Shown: positions 8,166 to 16,731 of the stretch, piece after piece
Numbering within the stretch: position 1 is the stretch's first letter
Layout of the letters: every line of letters begins with the position of its first letter
NCBI RefSeq assembly: GCF_004342685.1
Contig: NZ_SMBZ01000013.1
Location: 1 to 64,000 of the forward strand
Reading direction: 5' to 3'
From: Sphingobacterium alimentarium
GTDB lineage: Bacteria > Bacteroidota > Bacteroidia > Sphingobacteriales > Sphingobacteriaceae
Length of the DNA: 64,000 nucleotides
Notes under the pieces: generated by a model
Databases searched by the model: none
Seen by the model: the letters and a program-made list of their open reading frames with translations, nothing else
What the model was told of the DNA's origin: nothing
Position numbers and translations under genes: made by a program

Positions 8166-10816
8166 TGATACTAGAAAGAGAAAACATACTAACATTGATA
8201 GGAAGCAGAAGATATCATTCTGCAATTCTTACTACCTTCAGCTTTGACTTTTATTTTTTTGAAATGAAAGCAATGAAATGGTTGCGTTCTTGTGGCGTGA
8301 GAAACATCAACGTTTTTATTGATGGACATTATTATTCAGAGTTAATGCAACAAGCGACAGGAGAAGAAATGCAACTTTCTGCCGGTTATTCACTTTATCC
8401 TGTTTTTCAAAAGTCAGTATTCCATCCAAAAATTTGGATGTTGTTTGGTGAAAAAGAAGGATTGCTTATTGTTGGTTCTGGAAACCTTACAAATTCTGGA
8501 AATGGCAACAATGATGAGATTTGGGGAGCATTTCATTTTGATATTCGTTCAACCGAAAATTCATCAGTCTTTTCGTCAGCTTGGGATTATCTATCAATTC
8601 TTTCATCGTCAGTTAAAGGACAGATGAATGAAAAAACTACAAAATGGATACTTGAACATTCTAAATGGCTGAATGAATTGCCAAAGACAAAACCATTTCA
8701 ATTTTTCGAAACGTCGCAAAAAGAGAAGGTTGCTTTCCTGTTTAATACTGAAACAACTTCTATTTGGAACGAACTTTTAAAACATCTTAGCAATGAGAAA
8801 GTAGTAGAAATAACTACCATTTCTCCATATTATGACAAAAATGGGAAAGTATTGCAAGAACTTAATTCTCTTTTTCCTTCAGCCATAGTAAAAGTCATAT
8901 TGGATGAAAGTGGTTTAATCCCTTCTGCAATGCAAGTGAGCAAAGCGTTTACATTTTACGATTGGTGTGATGCAGGCGTAAGCAAAATCCAATATGCAAA
9001 ATCTGGAAACTCAAAATCAAAACTTCACGGGAAGATTATTCATTTCAAGACAAAAAATGGAAAAGAGTTTTGCTTGTTCGGTAGTGCCAATATTACACCT
9101 GCAGGATTGGGATTATTGGGCAAAAATTCAAATGCAGAAGTTTCACTTCTTATTCAGTCAGAAAAAGGTGGACTGTTAAATCAATTAGGCATAAAACTGA
9201 AAACAAGCAATAGTAAAACCCTTGATGAATTTACAACGACTACAAGTAAATCAATTTATGAAACTATAATCGAGAATAATCAATTTAAACTACAACTGCT
9301 ATCGGCAGAGTTGATTTATGATGAATTTATACTTCATTCCAATGGCACCTATACCGATGAATTTAAGGTTGTTTTCTTCGATAAACAAAACCGATTTTTG
9401 TATTCCAAAACATTCTCAAATTATGAGAAAGAACTAAAAACAAAACTCAATTTAGAATTAGGCACTTTCCAATATGTGCAATTGACAAATATTAGTGAAG
9501 AGATTATCTCTAATAAACTTTTGATTTCAGATTATTTCCTCTTGGCAAAAACGCATCCTAATCCAAAGACAGAGGAAATTGAAAAAATTTATAGCGAAAT
9601 CCAAAATGGAGAGCTGAGCAAAGTTCTCGACTTGTTGCATTATGCAATCTTTGATGAAACAGAAAATGAAACAGGAGCCAGCTTTTTAGATAGTAGGAGA
9701 AGCACGTTTACAAAGCTGAATGATGACAAAGAACCTGAAAAACTTTACGATCTCTCTTCCTATAAAGCAATAGAAAATTCTGGATTTGAAAAAAACCTTC
9801 TACTCTCTTCTCTTTCCCTACGTGTTTTAGATGTTTTGAAGTTCATCAATTTAAATGGAAATTCAACAAATAAACAAGCTGATATAAGTATTGATGAGCA
9901 AGAAGACGATTTAGGCAACATAAATGGAAATGAGGAAGGAGAAGTGGCAACGGTTCGTAACCTCTCTTTTGTCATTCTTAAATCTGAAAAAAGAAAGTTG
10001 ATGAACTACTTTGATAACCTTTACAATTACCAACAAGAAATTCTCTATGGGAATAGTCGACCAAAAACATATAGGCCTACACTTACAGATTTGACTAAAT
10101 ATTTAATCGCTCTTGAGTTGATAAGTGAATACGGAGGGAAATCTGCAAAGTATGACGAACAAGACACGCACCATTTTTTCAGTTATTTACCATTTGTAGA
10201 CGATTATGACAATAACAATGTAAAGGATTGTTGTTTAAATTTAATTGGCGACTTTTTGATGCTGGCAAGAAGCGGATTTAAAGCGTATGAATTTGACTAT
10301 ACAAAAAAGAAAATCGAGGAACTAAAAAAAGAGGCACTCATAAATACAATTGTTTGCTTAATTAACAATCGATGGAAAGATGATGAATTACATTACTTTT
10401 TTACTATGGCTTTAAATGCACTTCATTATTTAGGTTGTAGGAATGTAGATGATTTCAATAGCAATTTTGTAGAATTAAAATCCAAAATTAATATTAGAAT
10501 TTCCGAGCTGAAAAACAGAACAAAAGTATTTGAAAAAAACTTAGAGATATTTTACGAAAGACTATGTCCTTCGTTTATAAAAGTGATTGAACAGATTGAA
10601 GATAAGAACTTTGATACATCAGCAGTTAACGGGCAAATTATTTACAAATCGCCTTGGGGTTATAGCTACGTTCAGTACGTAAATAAAACAAACGATTTTA
10701 CTTTAATCAGACCTGGCTTTATGTGGGACTATGATAAAGAAGATTACATAAAACACAGTCCAGACGAAATTTATTTACCTCTAAAACTCTCATCTTTTAT
10801 ATGCACCGATTTGTAA
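8165..10816 (+). CDS. PLD-fold nuclease-like protein (two HxK half-sites)
   Basis: This 883-aa protein has two phospholipase D-like half-sites. The first is His87-x-Lys89 (FHPKIW) followed by VGSGNLTNSG and NDEIWG. The second is His288-x-Lys290 (LHGKII) followed by FGSANITPAG and AEVSL. The two halves together (residues about 1-340) would form one active site through a phosphohistidine. The usual Asp of HxKx4D is not present in either half, as in many PLD-like nucleases that use the downstream Asn/Glu. Residues 350-470 are beta-rich and 520-883 mostly helical and unknown to me. It is coupled to the preceding gene and ends in a strong terminator. A nuclease effector in a defence system is the best reading. 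Confidence 0.75.
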   Translation: MILERENILTLIGSRRYHSAILTTFSFDFYFFEMKAMKWLRSCGVRNINVFIDGHYYSELMQQATGEEMQLSAGYSLYPVFQKSVFHPKIWMLFGEKEGLLIVGSGNLTNSGNGNNDEIWGAFHFDIRSTENSSVFSSAWDYLSILSSSVKGQMNEKTTKWILEHSKWLNELPKTKPFQFFETSQKEKVAFLFNTETTSIWNELLKHLSNEKVVEITTISPYYDKNGKVLQELNSLFPSAIVKVILDESGLIPSAMQVSKAFTFYDWCDAGVSKIQYAKSGNSKSKLHGKIIHFKTKNGKEFCLFGSANITPAGLGLLGKNSNAEVSLLIQSEKGGLLNQLGIKLKTSNSKTLDEFTTTTSKSIYETIIENNQFKLQLLSAELIYDEFILHSNGTYTDEFKVVFFDKQNRFLYSKTFSNYEKELKTKLNLELGTFQYVQLTNISEEIISNKLLISDYFLLAKTHPNPKTEEIEKIYSEIQNGELSKVLDLLHYAIFDETENETGASFLDSRRSTFTKLNDDKEPEKLYDLSSYKAIENSGFEKNLLLSSLSLRVLDVLKFINLNGNSTNKQADISIDEQEDDLGNINGNEEGEVATVRNLSFVILKSEKRKLMNYFDNLYNYQQEILYGNSRPKTYRPTLTDLTKYLIALELISEYGGKSAKYDEQDTHHFFSYLPFVDDYDNNNVKDCCLNLIGDFLMLARSGFKAYEFDYTKKKIEELKKEALINTIVCLINNRWKDDELHYFFTMALNALHYLGCRNVDDFNSNFVELKSKINIRISELKNRTKVFEKNLEIFYERLCPSFIKVIEQIEDKNFDTSAVNGQIIYKSPWGYSYVQYVNKTNDFTLIRPGFMWDYDKEDYIKHSPDEIYLPLKLSSFICTDL

Positions 10817-10822
10817 GTTAAA

Positions 10823-10852
10823 AAATCGGATAACTTTTGGGTTATCCGATTT
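10823..10852. terminator. bidirectional terminator after PLD operon
   Basis: The perfect 12-bp inverted repeat AAATCGGATAAC / GTTATCCGATTT with a 6-base loop lies between the convergent PLD gene and the TIGR02391 gene. Confidence 0.85.
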
Positions 10853-10855
10853 GCG

Positions 10856-11656
10856 CTATTTAAGTCCTGTTTTATAAGTGTAATCAAGTTTGTTATGAAT
10901 AATTGTAGCTACAACCAATACTTCAGTCATTTCTGAAAGTTGAGTGTCTTCTAATATTTTCGGGTTATGCGCTTTTGGATTTCGGTACATAGAAAAAAAT
11001 CCTTTACAGAAGTTGCCGAAACCCTTATGCTCACTTTCTTCGCTTGGATTATTCAGCATATTAAAAGCAAGCATAGGTCTTTTGTCTTTTCCTAAAGCAA
11101 AACAATCATCAACCAGATCTGCTCCATCTGAAGTATAGCCACTTTTCTGCCTAAGTCTTTCCGCAACACTTTTTGTGATTTCTAGTATAGAGTGAAAATA
11201 ATTTTCTTTCAGCCATTCGGCTTCGCAGTATGGTAAAATTTCTGAATGAACTCCGATACCGTGTACTTTTTCTTTGATTTTAAGTGACCTGCTTTTAGCT
11301 TCTGAAATGGTTTTAGCTTTTTCAACTAGTCGGGGTTGTCCGGTTTTATCAATTTCTATCCCTTCGTAAACTAATTTTTCATTGATAGTTGTTCTGTCTC
11401 TTTCAAATTCGTCTTCGGAATTATATCTTTTAGGATTTAATAACCTAACTACAAATGCCAATACATTATTTCCACAATTGTCTTGTATTTGCTTTTCTTT
11501 TAATGCATAAAAAAGTCTGTCGGTTTTGTTTGTACCAATTTGCGATTGAGAAATATTAGCACCAGCTAAATGTTCTGTGATTTTTGTATGCGTTAATAGA
11601 TTTGATATAATGTCAGATATATTTCGCAAGGTTATGTCATCAAAGGATTTTGTCAT
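10856..11656 (-). CDS. TIGR02391 (Ymh-type) protein with R-x4-H motif
   Basis: The C-terminal half (residues about 145-266) matches the TIGR02391/Hypoth_Ymh family: helices around SVAERLRQKSGYTSDGADLVDD, then FGNFCKGFFSMYRNPKAHNP. Arg225-x4-His230 (RNPKAH) has the R-x4-6-H spacing of HEPN ribonucleases. The family is often seen next to restriction and abortive-infection genes. The N-terminal 140 residues are helical and may be a sensor or dimerisation part. It faces the PLD gene across a shared terminator and lies 10 bp upstream of the small membrane protein gene on its own strand side. RNase activity is inferred from the motif. Confidence 0.7.
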   Translation of the reverse strand: MTKSFDDITLRNISDIISNLLTHTKITEHLAGANISQSQIGTNKTDRLFYALKEKQIQDNCGNNVLAFVVRLLNPKRYNSEDEFERDRTTINEKLVYEGIEIDKTGQPRLVEKAKTISEAKSRSLKIKEKVHGIGVHSEILPYCEAEWLKENYFHSILEITKSVAERLRQKSGYTSDGADLVDDCFALGKDKRPMLAFNMLNNPSEESEHKGFGNFCKGFFSMYRNPKAHNPKILEDTQLSEMTEVLVVATIIHNKLDYTYKTGLK

Positions 11657-11666
11657 TTAAAAATGA

Positions 11667-11939
11667 TTAATTCTGTTTCTGGATTTCCATGTTTTGGATT
11701 TCCCTATCTTTTTTCTCACGAGAATAAACCCAAAGTGATAAAAGTCCAAATATAATCAATCCATAAGCTATCCATTTACCAACCTTTTCAATAAATTTAA
11801 TGAAAACCGAACTTTCATAAGATGAAAAACCTTCGGCTCCCATCGGACCACGCCTGTAAAACTTTCGTCGGTTAAGCCAATAGCGAAGTCCTAAACCTGC
11901 AATCAAAAATATTATTCCTATAACCAATGATGCGACCAT
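11667..11939 (-). CDS. small two-TM membrane protein of Bacteroidota ICE tra regions
   Basis: This 90-aa protein has a hydrophobic helix at residues about 3-20, a basic linker (NRRKFYRRGPMG), a second helix at about 50-70 and a charged tail. Proteins of this shape sit near tra genes of Bacteroidota conjugative elements and are sometimes labelled molybdenum ABC transporter permease, a label the sequence does not support because it is far too short. Its position beyond traQ suggests a transfer-associated or cargo-linked function. No function is known to me. Confidence 0.65.
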   Translation of the reverse strand: MVASLVIGIIFLIAGLGLRYWLNRRKFYRRGPMGAEGFSSYESSVFIKFIEKVGKWIAYGLIIFGLLSLWVYSREKKDREIQNMEIQKQN

Positions 11940-12008
11940 AACAAAACACTTAAAATCTACTTTTTAAATTTACAAAAAAAAACAGTTTTAATATCCCTTA
12001 AAAAGAGA

Positions 12009-12034
12009 AATCCTGCTTTTTGTGGCAGGATTTC
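12009..12034 (-). terminator. terminator of the tra operon
   Basis: A 9-bp stem (AAATCCTGC / GCAGGATTT) just below the traQ stop is followed on the minus strand by a CTCTTTTT tract. This marks the end of the long traE-traQ transcript. Confidence 0.8.
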
Positions 12035-12041
12035 ATTGTTT

Positions 12042-12491
12042 TTAATCAGCACTATTAAACTGAAAACTTATCTGTTTTTCATTTCCAAAGCTGTCCGAAA
12101 TCCAAACATCAAAGGATTGCGAAACGGCAGATGTTGAAGTATAGTACAACCGAAATTGCTCTGTGGGTAATGGGTATAAATCGTTCGGTAAATATGGTTG
12201 CTCATCGTAATACCGCAATGTGCCTTGTCCGTCAAATTGGAAATAGCGAAGAAAATACTGTGTGTTGCTGTAATTGCCTGTTCGCTGTATGGCAATGCGT
12301 ATTTCTACCGTTTGTCCATTGGCTACATCTTTTGGAACTGGCATCACGTTTACCTCGAAAGGAAAATCGTTCTGTATTTCGAGTTCATCATCTTTACTAC
12401 AAGATACTAAAGTTACCGAAGCTGTTAGGATTGCCAGCATTACATATATCGGCACTAATCCTATTCTGAATTTATTAAATATTGCTATCAT
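12042..12491 (-). CDS. traQ: conjugal transfer protein TraQ (DUF3872)
   Basis: This 149-aa predicted lipoprotein has an N-terminal hydrophobic helix ending LVSC (Cys31 as the lipidation site), then a beta-sandwich-like domain (FPFEVNVMPVPKDVANGQTV, YFLRYFQFDG, FDVWISDSFGN) typical of DUF3872. TraQ is the last gene of Bacteroidetes tra operons and belongs to the envelope-spanning mating apparatus. It follows traO by 12 bp. Confidence 0.9.
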   Translation of the reverse strand: MIAIFNKFRIGLVPIYVMLAILTASVTLVSCSKDDELEIQNDFPFEVNVMPVPKDVANGQTVEIRIAIQRTGNYSNTQYFLRYFQFDGQGTLRYYDEQPYLPNDLYPLPTEQFRLYYTSTSAVSQSFDVWISDSFGNEKQISFQFNSAD

Positions 12492-12503
12492 TGTTTTAAG
12501 TTT

Positions 12504-13064
12504 TTAAAAATTAAACCTTAATCCCACACCTGCGGATGGTCGGAATTGCTCTAAGTCTGTACCCCAAAATACTTTTGTGCGTCCTTGCAGGATTAACACA
12601 AAACGGTCTGATAGATATGTTTCAAGAGTGAGCCGTCCACCAGCTCCGTAGATGAAGTTATCCTCGCTCAAAATCTTTGCTCCGTCATACAACATCGCTT
12701 CGCCACGATTGATGCTTTCATAACCGACAACACCTGTTATTCCGAAGTTCAGCGTAATGTTTTTACGAGTATCGCCCAAAAGGAAGAAACTGTAGCCGCC
12801 TTCGGAAGTGTAGGTTTCCTGCGGTATGCGGAGGTCTTTGTAGTCGTGGTATTGGTGGGTGTATTCCAATGCCCAAAGCTGATAGTTCCCGTTTTTACCG
12901 TTCACGGTCATTCCAATATTGAGGTAATAATCATTGCCAATTTTATCGTTGGATACTACACCTGTACTTACTTCCAGTCCTTTCTGTTTTGGGAGCATTC
13001 TTTGTGCCTGTGTAACCGTGATGGCCATCAAGATGAGCATCACGGTATAGATATACTTTTTCAT
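12504..13064 (-). CDS. traO: conjugal transfer protein TraO
   Basis: This 186-aa protein has a cleavable signal peptide (YTVMLILMAITVTQA) followed by an outer-membrane beta-barrel-like body with alternating aromatic strands, ending FRPSAGVGLRFNF with a terminal Phe as in outer-membrane proteins. TraO is the likely outer-membrane part of the Bacteroidetes type IV secretion channel. Order and length match CTnDOT-type operons. Confidence 0.9.
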   Translation of the reverse strand: MKKYIYTVMLILMAITVTQAQRMLPKQKGLEVSTGVVSNDKIGNDYYLNIGMTVNGKNGNYQLWALEYTHQYHDYKDLRIPQETYTSEGGYSFFLLGDTRKNITLNFGITGVVGYESINRGEAMLYDGAKILSEDNFIYGAGGRLTLETYLSDRFVLILQGRTKVFWGTDLEQFRPSAGVGLRFNF

Positions 13065-13084
13065 ATTATTGGATTAAAATGTTA

Positions 13085-13978
13085 TTAAAATTTTAGGTGC
13101 ATATCGTTTATTAAACGAGCTTTTATCAAATCCGAATTTTCTACCTGCAAAGTTTGATGTCTGCCACCGTTCTTCTCGAAAATCTCAATCAACAGTACCT
13201 TGTCATCGGCAATGGTAAATTGGTCTAACAGGAACACGTTTTGTTCGGTTAGTTTCCCGCCAATCTCGTCCAAAGGCTTGTAAGTTCTGAGGGGTATCAT
13301 CGGGCGTTCTTGTACCACAGTACGTTTGGCTACCTTTTTATCTACTACTTTGAAATTGATAAAATCAATCTGGAAAGGCACATTGGTTTTATTTCTCAAT
13401 TCCGTATGGAAATAGTATTTGCCGTTGTGGATATAAATGCCTTTGAGAATAAACTGAATGCCGAAACTCTTAGCCCCAATGTGCTTTACAATCCGATTAT
13501 CATTTTTGTAAATTGTTTCTAATAGCAAGCCTGCTAGTGAAGGCGAATTATTGCCCAATTCTTCAAAAAGCACATCGTTTCCATTGGCTTTATCCACTGC
13601 CTTTTGCATTGTAAGTAGGTCGTAGCTCATTGCCTCCGGGTAAGAACTGTAATACACATTAAAGCTGTAAAAACGTCCGTCATTCGTAATGACCGAAAAA
13701 TTGGTTTCAGGTTCGAAATCCCTTACCGTTGCTTTTACACGCAACACGTTTTCCGCATCTTCTGCTTTTCCTGCAATTAGATATTCGCTTCCCAAATCCA
13801 CATAACGGATAGCGGTCGGAAAAATCAAGTGCGAAGTTTTATCGTAGGTAACTTCCATTTTATACGGTTCTATCTTGCCTAATGCAAGCGGAGTTCTGAT
13901 GCTGTCTTGTGCAAAAGATTGTACGGCAAAGCCGAGTATGAGGGCAATAGCCCAAAAGGTTTTTAAAATATTTTTCAT
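13085..13978 (-). CDS. traN: conjugal transfer protein TraN (DUF4138)
   Basis: This 297-aa secreted protein has a signal peptide (MKNILKTFWAIALILGFAVQSFAQ) and a two-part beta-rich body. It has the DUF4138 pattern: YDKTSHLIFPTAIRYVDLGS near the N-terminus and FRIDF/DFINFKV strands in the middle. DUF4138 corresponds to a VirB9-like periplasmic component that joins the inner-membrane scaffold (TraM) to the outer membrane. It lies between traM and traO with gaps of about 20-24 bp. Confidence 0.92.
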   Translation of the reverse strand: MKNILKTFWAIALILGFAVQSFAQDSIRTPLALGKIEPYKMEVTYDKTSHLIFPTAIRYVDLGSEYLIAGKAEDAENVLRVKATVRDFEPETNFSVITNDGRFYSFNVYYSSYPEAMSYDLLTMQKAVDKANGNDVLFEELGNNSPSLAGLLLETIYKNDNRIVKHIGAKSFGIQFILKGIYIHNGKYYFHTELRNKTNVPFQIDFINFKVVDKKVAKRTVVQERPMIPLRTYKPLDEIGGKLTEQNVFLLDQFTIADDKVLLIEIFEKNGGRHQTLQVENSDLIKARLINDMHLKF

Positions 13979-14002
13979 TGTTTTATTTGTTTGAATTCAA
14001 CA

Positions 14003-15352
14003 TTATTGTTTAGATACCAAGAAGACTTGATGTCCTGCTTTCAGCGTAACTTTTGGGGTTCTTACCTTTTTAGCAAAATAGCCCGAAATTCCCTGTACCA
14101 CGCCACGACTAAGATCTGCTGCAACCTGCTGTCCGGCATTCTGCGTGAGCATTACGCTCGTTCCACCAGTTTGGCTCATATTGCCTGCCATTTCGGTAAG
14201 GGCATTCATTTCCGGCGAATACGGAACGTACAAGCCTTGCTGTCCGTCCAAATCGTAAATGGTTATATCTACCGGGATGATATTGCCCTCCAGTTCTATC
14301 GAGGTAACTTTTAGTTGTAAACGCCCTCCCTGAAATTTCGCATTAGCCGTTAAAATCGTTCCTTTTGGAATGGTACGGCTCGGTGTTTTTGCAGGCTCTA
14401 ATAATCGTAAACGCACACCTGTTTCGCCAACTACTGTTTGGGCATCGTGTACACAGGCTTTGATACTGTTTTTGGGTTGTGCCATTTGTTCCAAAGAGCC
14501 AGCGGTATAAAACCCACGGTTCTTTGTTTCGCTCCAATCCGCTAAAAAAGCACTGCCCGATGGTTCACGGTAAAGGGCTGATACTGTATTTTTTCTTGCT
14601 GATGTGAACGATACAAAATGCTCTTTTTGGTTAGTAGCCATAGCACTAATAGCATCCGGAACAGCACCATTAGCAGGTGTTGAATTTTCGGTATTCGCAT
14701 TTTTTGGCAGATACTTTGCTGCCATTTCATAGGATTTCTCCATTAGCTTCAATTGGTCATCAACTGTGGCCACAGGTGGCACATCCTTTTCTGATAATTT
14801 TTCTTTCAATTCGTCCACCTGCTTACGCAGTTCCATTGTTTCAGCGTTATCATCTTGATAAAAGGAACTCAATGCGCTTTGGCTATTTCGATAGCTGTTC
14901 AAAGCAGGGTTACTGCTTCTTGCCGAATTTCTCCCACTACCGCCAAAGCTGTTGTTTTCCTCTTCTTCATTAAACGGTTCGTCGGTTGGCTCTTCTTTGT
15001 CTTCTGTATTCCAGTAGTCTGAAAGTGTAGCCAATGCATTGCGTTTTTCCTGCTCTTTGCGTTCGAGCATTTCCTGTTCATACGCCTTGCCTTTGTCTGC
15101 AGGCATTCCAGTTCCAGTAGCCTCTGGTACCGCATCGTTCAGCCCTACATTTTCAATTGTCTTTTTGTCTTCGGATGGTTTAAATATGAGGTACATACAA
15201 CCCACGAAAACAATCGCCATTAAGCCGAAAATTAAGGGCTTTTTGAGCTTCTCCTTATTATTCTGTGTGCCGTCTTGCAACACATCAGCAGTTGCTGTCG
15301 AGTTCCCCTCCGTTACCCGAACAACCGATTTTTTGTTCTCATTTTCTTTCAT
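14003..15352 (-). CDS. traM: conjugative transposon protein TraM (VirB10-like)
   Basis: This 449-aa protein starts with a cytoplasmic tail, has one transmembrane helix at about 38-58 (PLIFGLMAIVFVGCMYLIF), then a long charged Pro/Glu/Ser-rich periplasmic linker (about 60-250). The C-terminal domain (RAGSLEQMAQ region, LRLLEPAKTPSRTIPKGTIL onward) is the VirB10/TrbI-like part. It spans the periplasm as the core scaffold. The start overlaps the end of traL by 14 bp, so the two are translationally coupled. Confidence 0.92.
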   Translation of the reverse strand: MKENENKKSVVRVTEGNSTATADVLQDGTQNNKEKLKKPLIFGLMAIVFVGCMYLIFKPSEDKKTIENVGLNDAVPEATGTGMPADKGKAYEQEMLERKEQEKRNALATLSDYWNTEDKEEPTDEPFNEEEENNSFGGSGRNSARSSNPALNSYRNSQSALSSFYQDDNAETMELRKQVDELKEKLSEKDVPPVATVDDQLKLMEKSYEMAAKYLPKNANTENSTPANGAVPDAISAMATNQKEHFVSFTSARKNTVSALYREPSGSAFLADWSETKNRGFYTAGSLEQMAQPKNSIKACVHDAQTVVGETGVRLRLLEPAKTPSRTIPKGTILTANAKFQGGRLQLKVTSIELEGNIIPVDITIYDLDGQQGLYVPYSPEMNALTEMAGNMSQTGGTSVMLTQNAGQQVAADLSRGVVQGISGYFAKKVRTPKVTLKAGHQVFLVSKQ

Positions 15353-15626
15353 AAATTTGATTTTTTAAAATTGTTGATACACTATCCTGCAATCTTGCAG
15401 GACTTCCATTTTTTTTGAGGACAGGATTTTCGATATGCTCTATGATCATATCGTTTCCAGACTTTGAGGTATCGTACCAGACTTTGAAAATTACACCTGC
15501 GGTAAGCAGTAGATATCCCACAAAAAAGTACAGGGTATATTGGTGCTGCTTGCGCACTGGCAATGCCTGCCAACGTTCGTCGAGCTTATCAAAATACCTA
15601 TCCATATTTGCTCTTAGTTTTTTCAT
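15339..15626 (-). CDS. traL: conjugal transfer protein TraL (DUF3989)
   Basis: This 95-aa protein has a basic N-terminus (RANMDRYFDKLDERW), one membrane helix at about 31-48 (YTLYFFVGYLLLTAGVIF) and a short periplasmic tail. Length, topology and position between traK and traM match DUF3989/TraL. It shares its last 14 bp with traM. Confidence 0.88.
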   Translation of the reverse strand: MKKLRANMDRYFDKLDERWQALPVRKQHQYTLYFFVGYLLLTAGVIFKVWYDTSKSGNDMIIEHIENPVLKKNGSPARLQDSVSTILKNQIYERK

Positions 15627-15649
15627 ACTCTTAATTTTTTATGATGATG

Positions 15650-16078
15650 TTAGAGCTTGAACCGCTTGGAGATTTTACCCACATTTTGCTTTTGTTCATC
15701 ATTAACCAAAGCAATTACCTCAACTGCATTGGGTACGACTATTAAAGAGAGGTTTGTCAGTTCCGATTTTTTTAGCAATTGCCCAAATTGGTCTTTTCTT
15801 GCCACCTCCATTCTGTTGAGTGAGAATTTGCCGTTCAGATAATTTACCCACATACTGCATTCTACACTTGGCTTGTCTTCTCCCGACCATTGTAGGTAGC
15901 CTGTCAACAACAAGTCTTGTTTAGGCAAAGTATCTGCACCTTTTTGGCAGCTTTCAAGGTAATCGCTGATACTGTCTTTCAACTTTCCGGCATACGCACC
16001 CTGCGTATGGAAATAGCCGTTATATCCTTTTTCTGTAAGGGTTTTTGCGAACGTGTTTAAATCTGATAATGCTTCCAT
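15650..16078 (-). CDS. hypothetical tra-operon protein between traK and traL
   Basis: This 142-aa soluble protein has no signal peptide or membrane segment. It is mixed alpha/beta with an internal repeat-like strand pair (LTGYLQWSGEDKPSVECSMW, VNYLNGKFSLNRMEVA). It has no domain I can name, but it sits in the operon between traK (12 bp upstream) and traL (24 bp downstream). A cytoplasmic accessory of the transfer machine is likely from context only. Classic CTnDOT does not have this gene at this place as far as I recall. Confidence 0.6.
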   Translation of the reverse strand: MEALSDLNTFAKTLTEKGYNGYFHTQGAYAGKLKDSISDYLESCQKGADTLPKQDLLLTGYLQWSGEDKPSVECSMWVNYLNGKFSLNRMEVARKDQFGQLLKKSELTNLSLIVVPNAVEVIALVNDEQKQNVGKISKRFKL

Positions 16079-16089
16079 AAGATTATTTT

Positions 16090-16713
16090 TTAGCGTTCGA
16101 TGACTTCTATATCCCTGTTTTCCACGACTGCAAATTTTTCGATATTGAAGCCTTGTGGGTTGTTGTCAGAGCGAACGGAGTTGACTAGGTAGCCGGAAGT
16201 AATTAAGTTACGTCTGGTTACATTGCTTGACCGAATGATGAATTGTTTTGCATAGGTTCGTACCGCATAAGGATGTGTATCGAAATTGCAGACCACACTA
16301 TCTACTTCGATGCGTTGCTGTACATTTCCTGATATAATACGACTGTAATAGCCTTTTTCCGATAAGTCTTTATAGTAGTCGAAGGCACTTTTGTCGGCAA
16401 GATTGAATGCCCTGCTCATATTGCTTTCTATAGCGTTTTTGTCGGGAGCAAGTGTAAAGAACAGTTCGTGAAAACGTCTGACGTGTTCCCTTGCTTCTAC
16501 AGGTCGGTTGATGCTCGCATCCTGCGATAAGGCAAGCATTAAAGATTTTCCGTTATCCAATACATAGATTTTTTGGCGTTGTTCTTCTGCAAAACGGTAG
16601 GACTGCCATACGGCATATCCTACCACGCCAATGCAGAGAACCGCAAACACAATGGCATATAATCTTATCTGCCTAAAGCTGTTTTCGATATTTCTTAGCG
16701 TTTTAAATTCCAT
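16090..16713 (-). CDS. traK: conjugative transposon protein TraK (VirB8-like)
   Basis: This 207-aa protein has the short N-terminal cytoplasmic segment MEFKTLRNIENSFRQIRLYA, one transmembrane helix (about 17-37) and a periplasmic NTF2-like domain with FDYYKDLSEKGYYSRIISG and the ending VENRDIEVIER. These features fit TraK of Bacteroidetes CTns, the VirB8 counterpart that nucleates the inner-membrane complex. It lies 18 bp downstream of traJ. Confidence 0.93.
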   Translation of the reverse strand: MEFKTLRNIENSFRQIRLYAIVFAVLCIGVVGYAVWQSYRFAEEQRQKIYVLDNGKSLMLALSQDASINRPVEAREHVRRFHELFFTLAPDKNAIESNMSRAFNLADKSAFDYYKDLSEKGYYSRIISGNVQQRIEVDSVVCNFDTHPYAVRTYAKQFIIRSSNVTRRNLITSGYLVNSVRSDNNPQGFNIEKFAVVENRDIEVIER

Positions 16714-16731
16714 TTTTTTAATGATTTATTG

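Noticed and set aside
12131-12469. Plus-strand open frames opposite traQ
   Set aside because: They are mirror frames of a well-supported tra gene, with no start signals.
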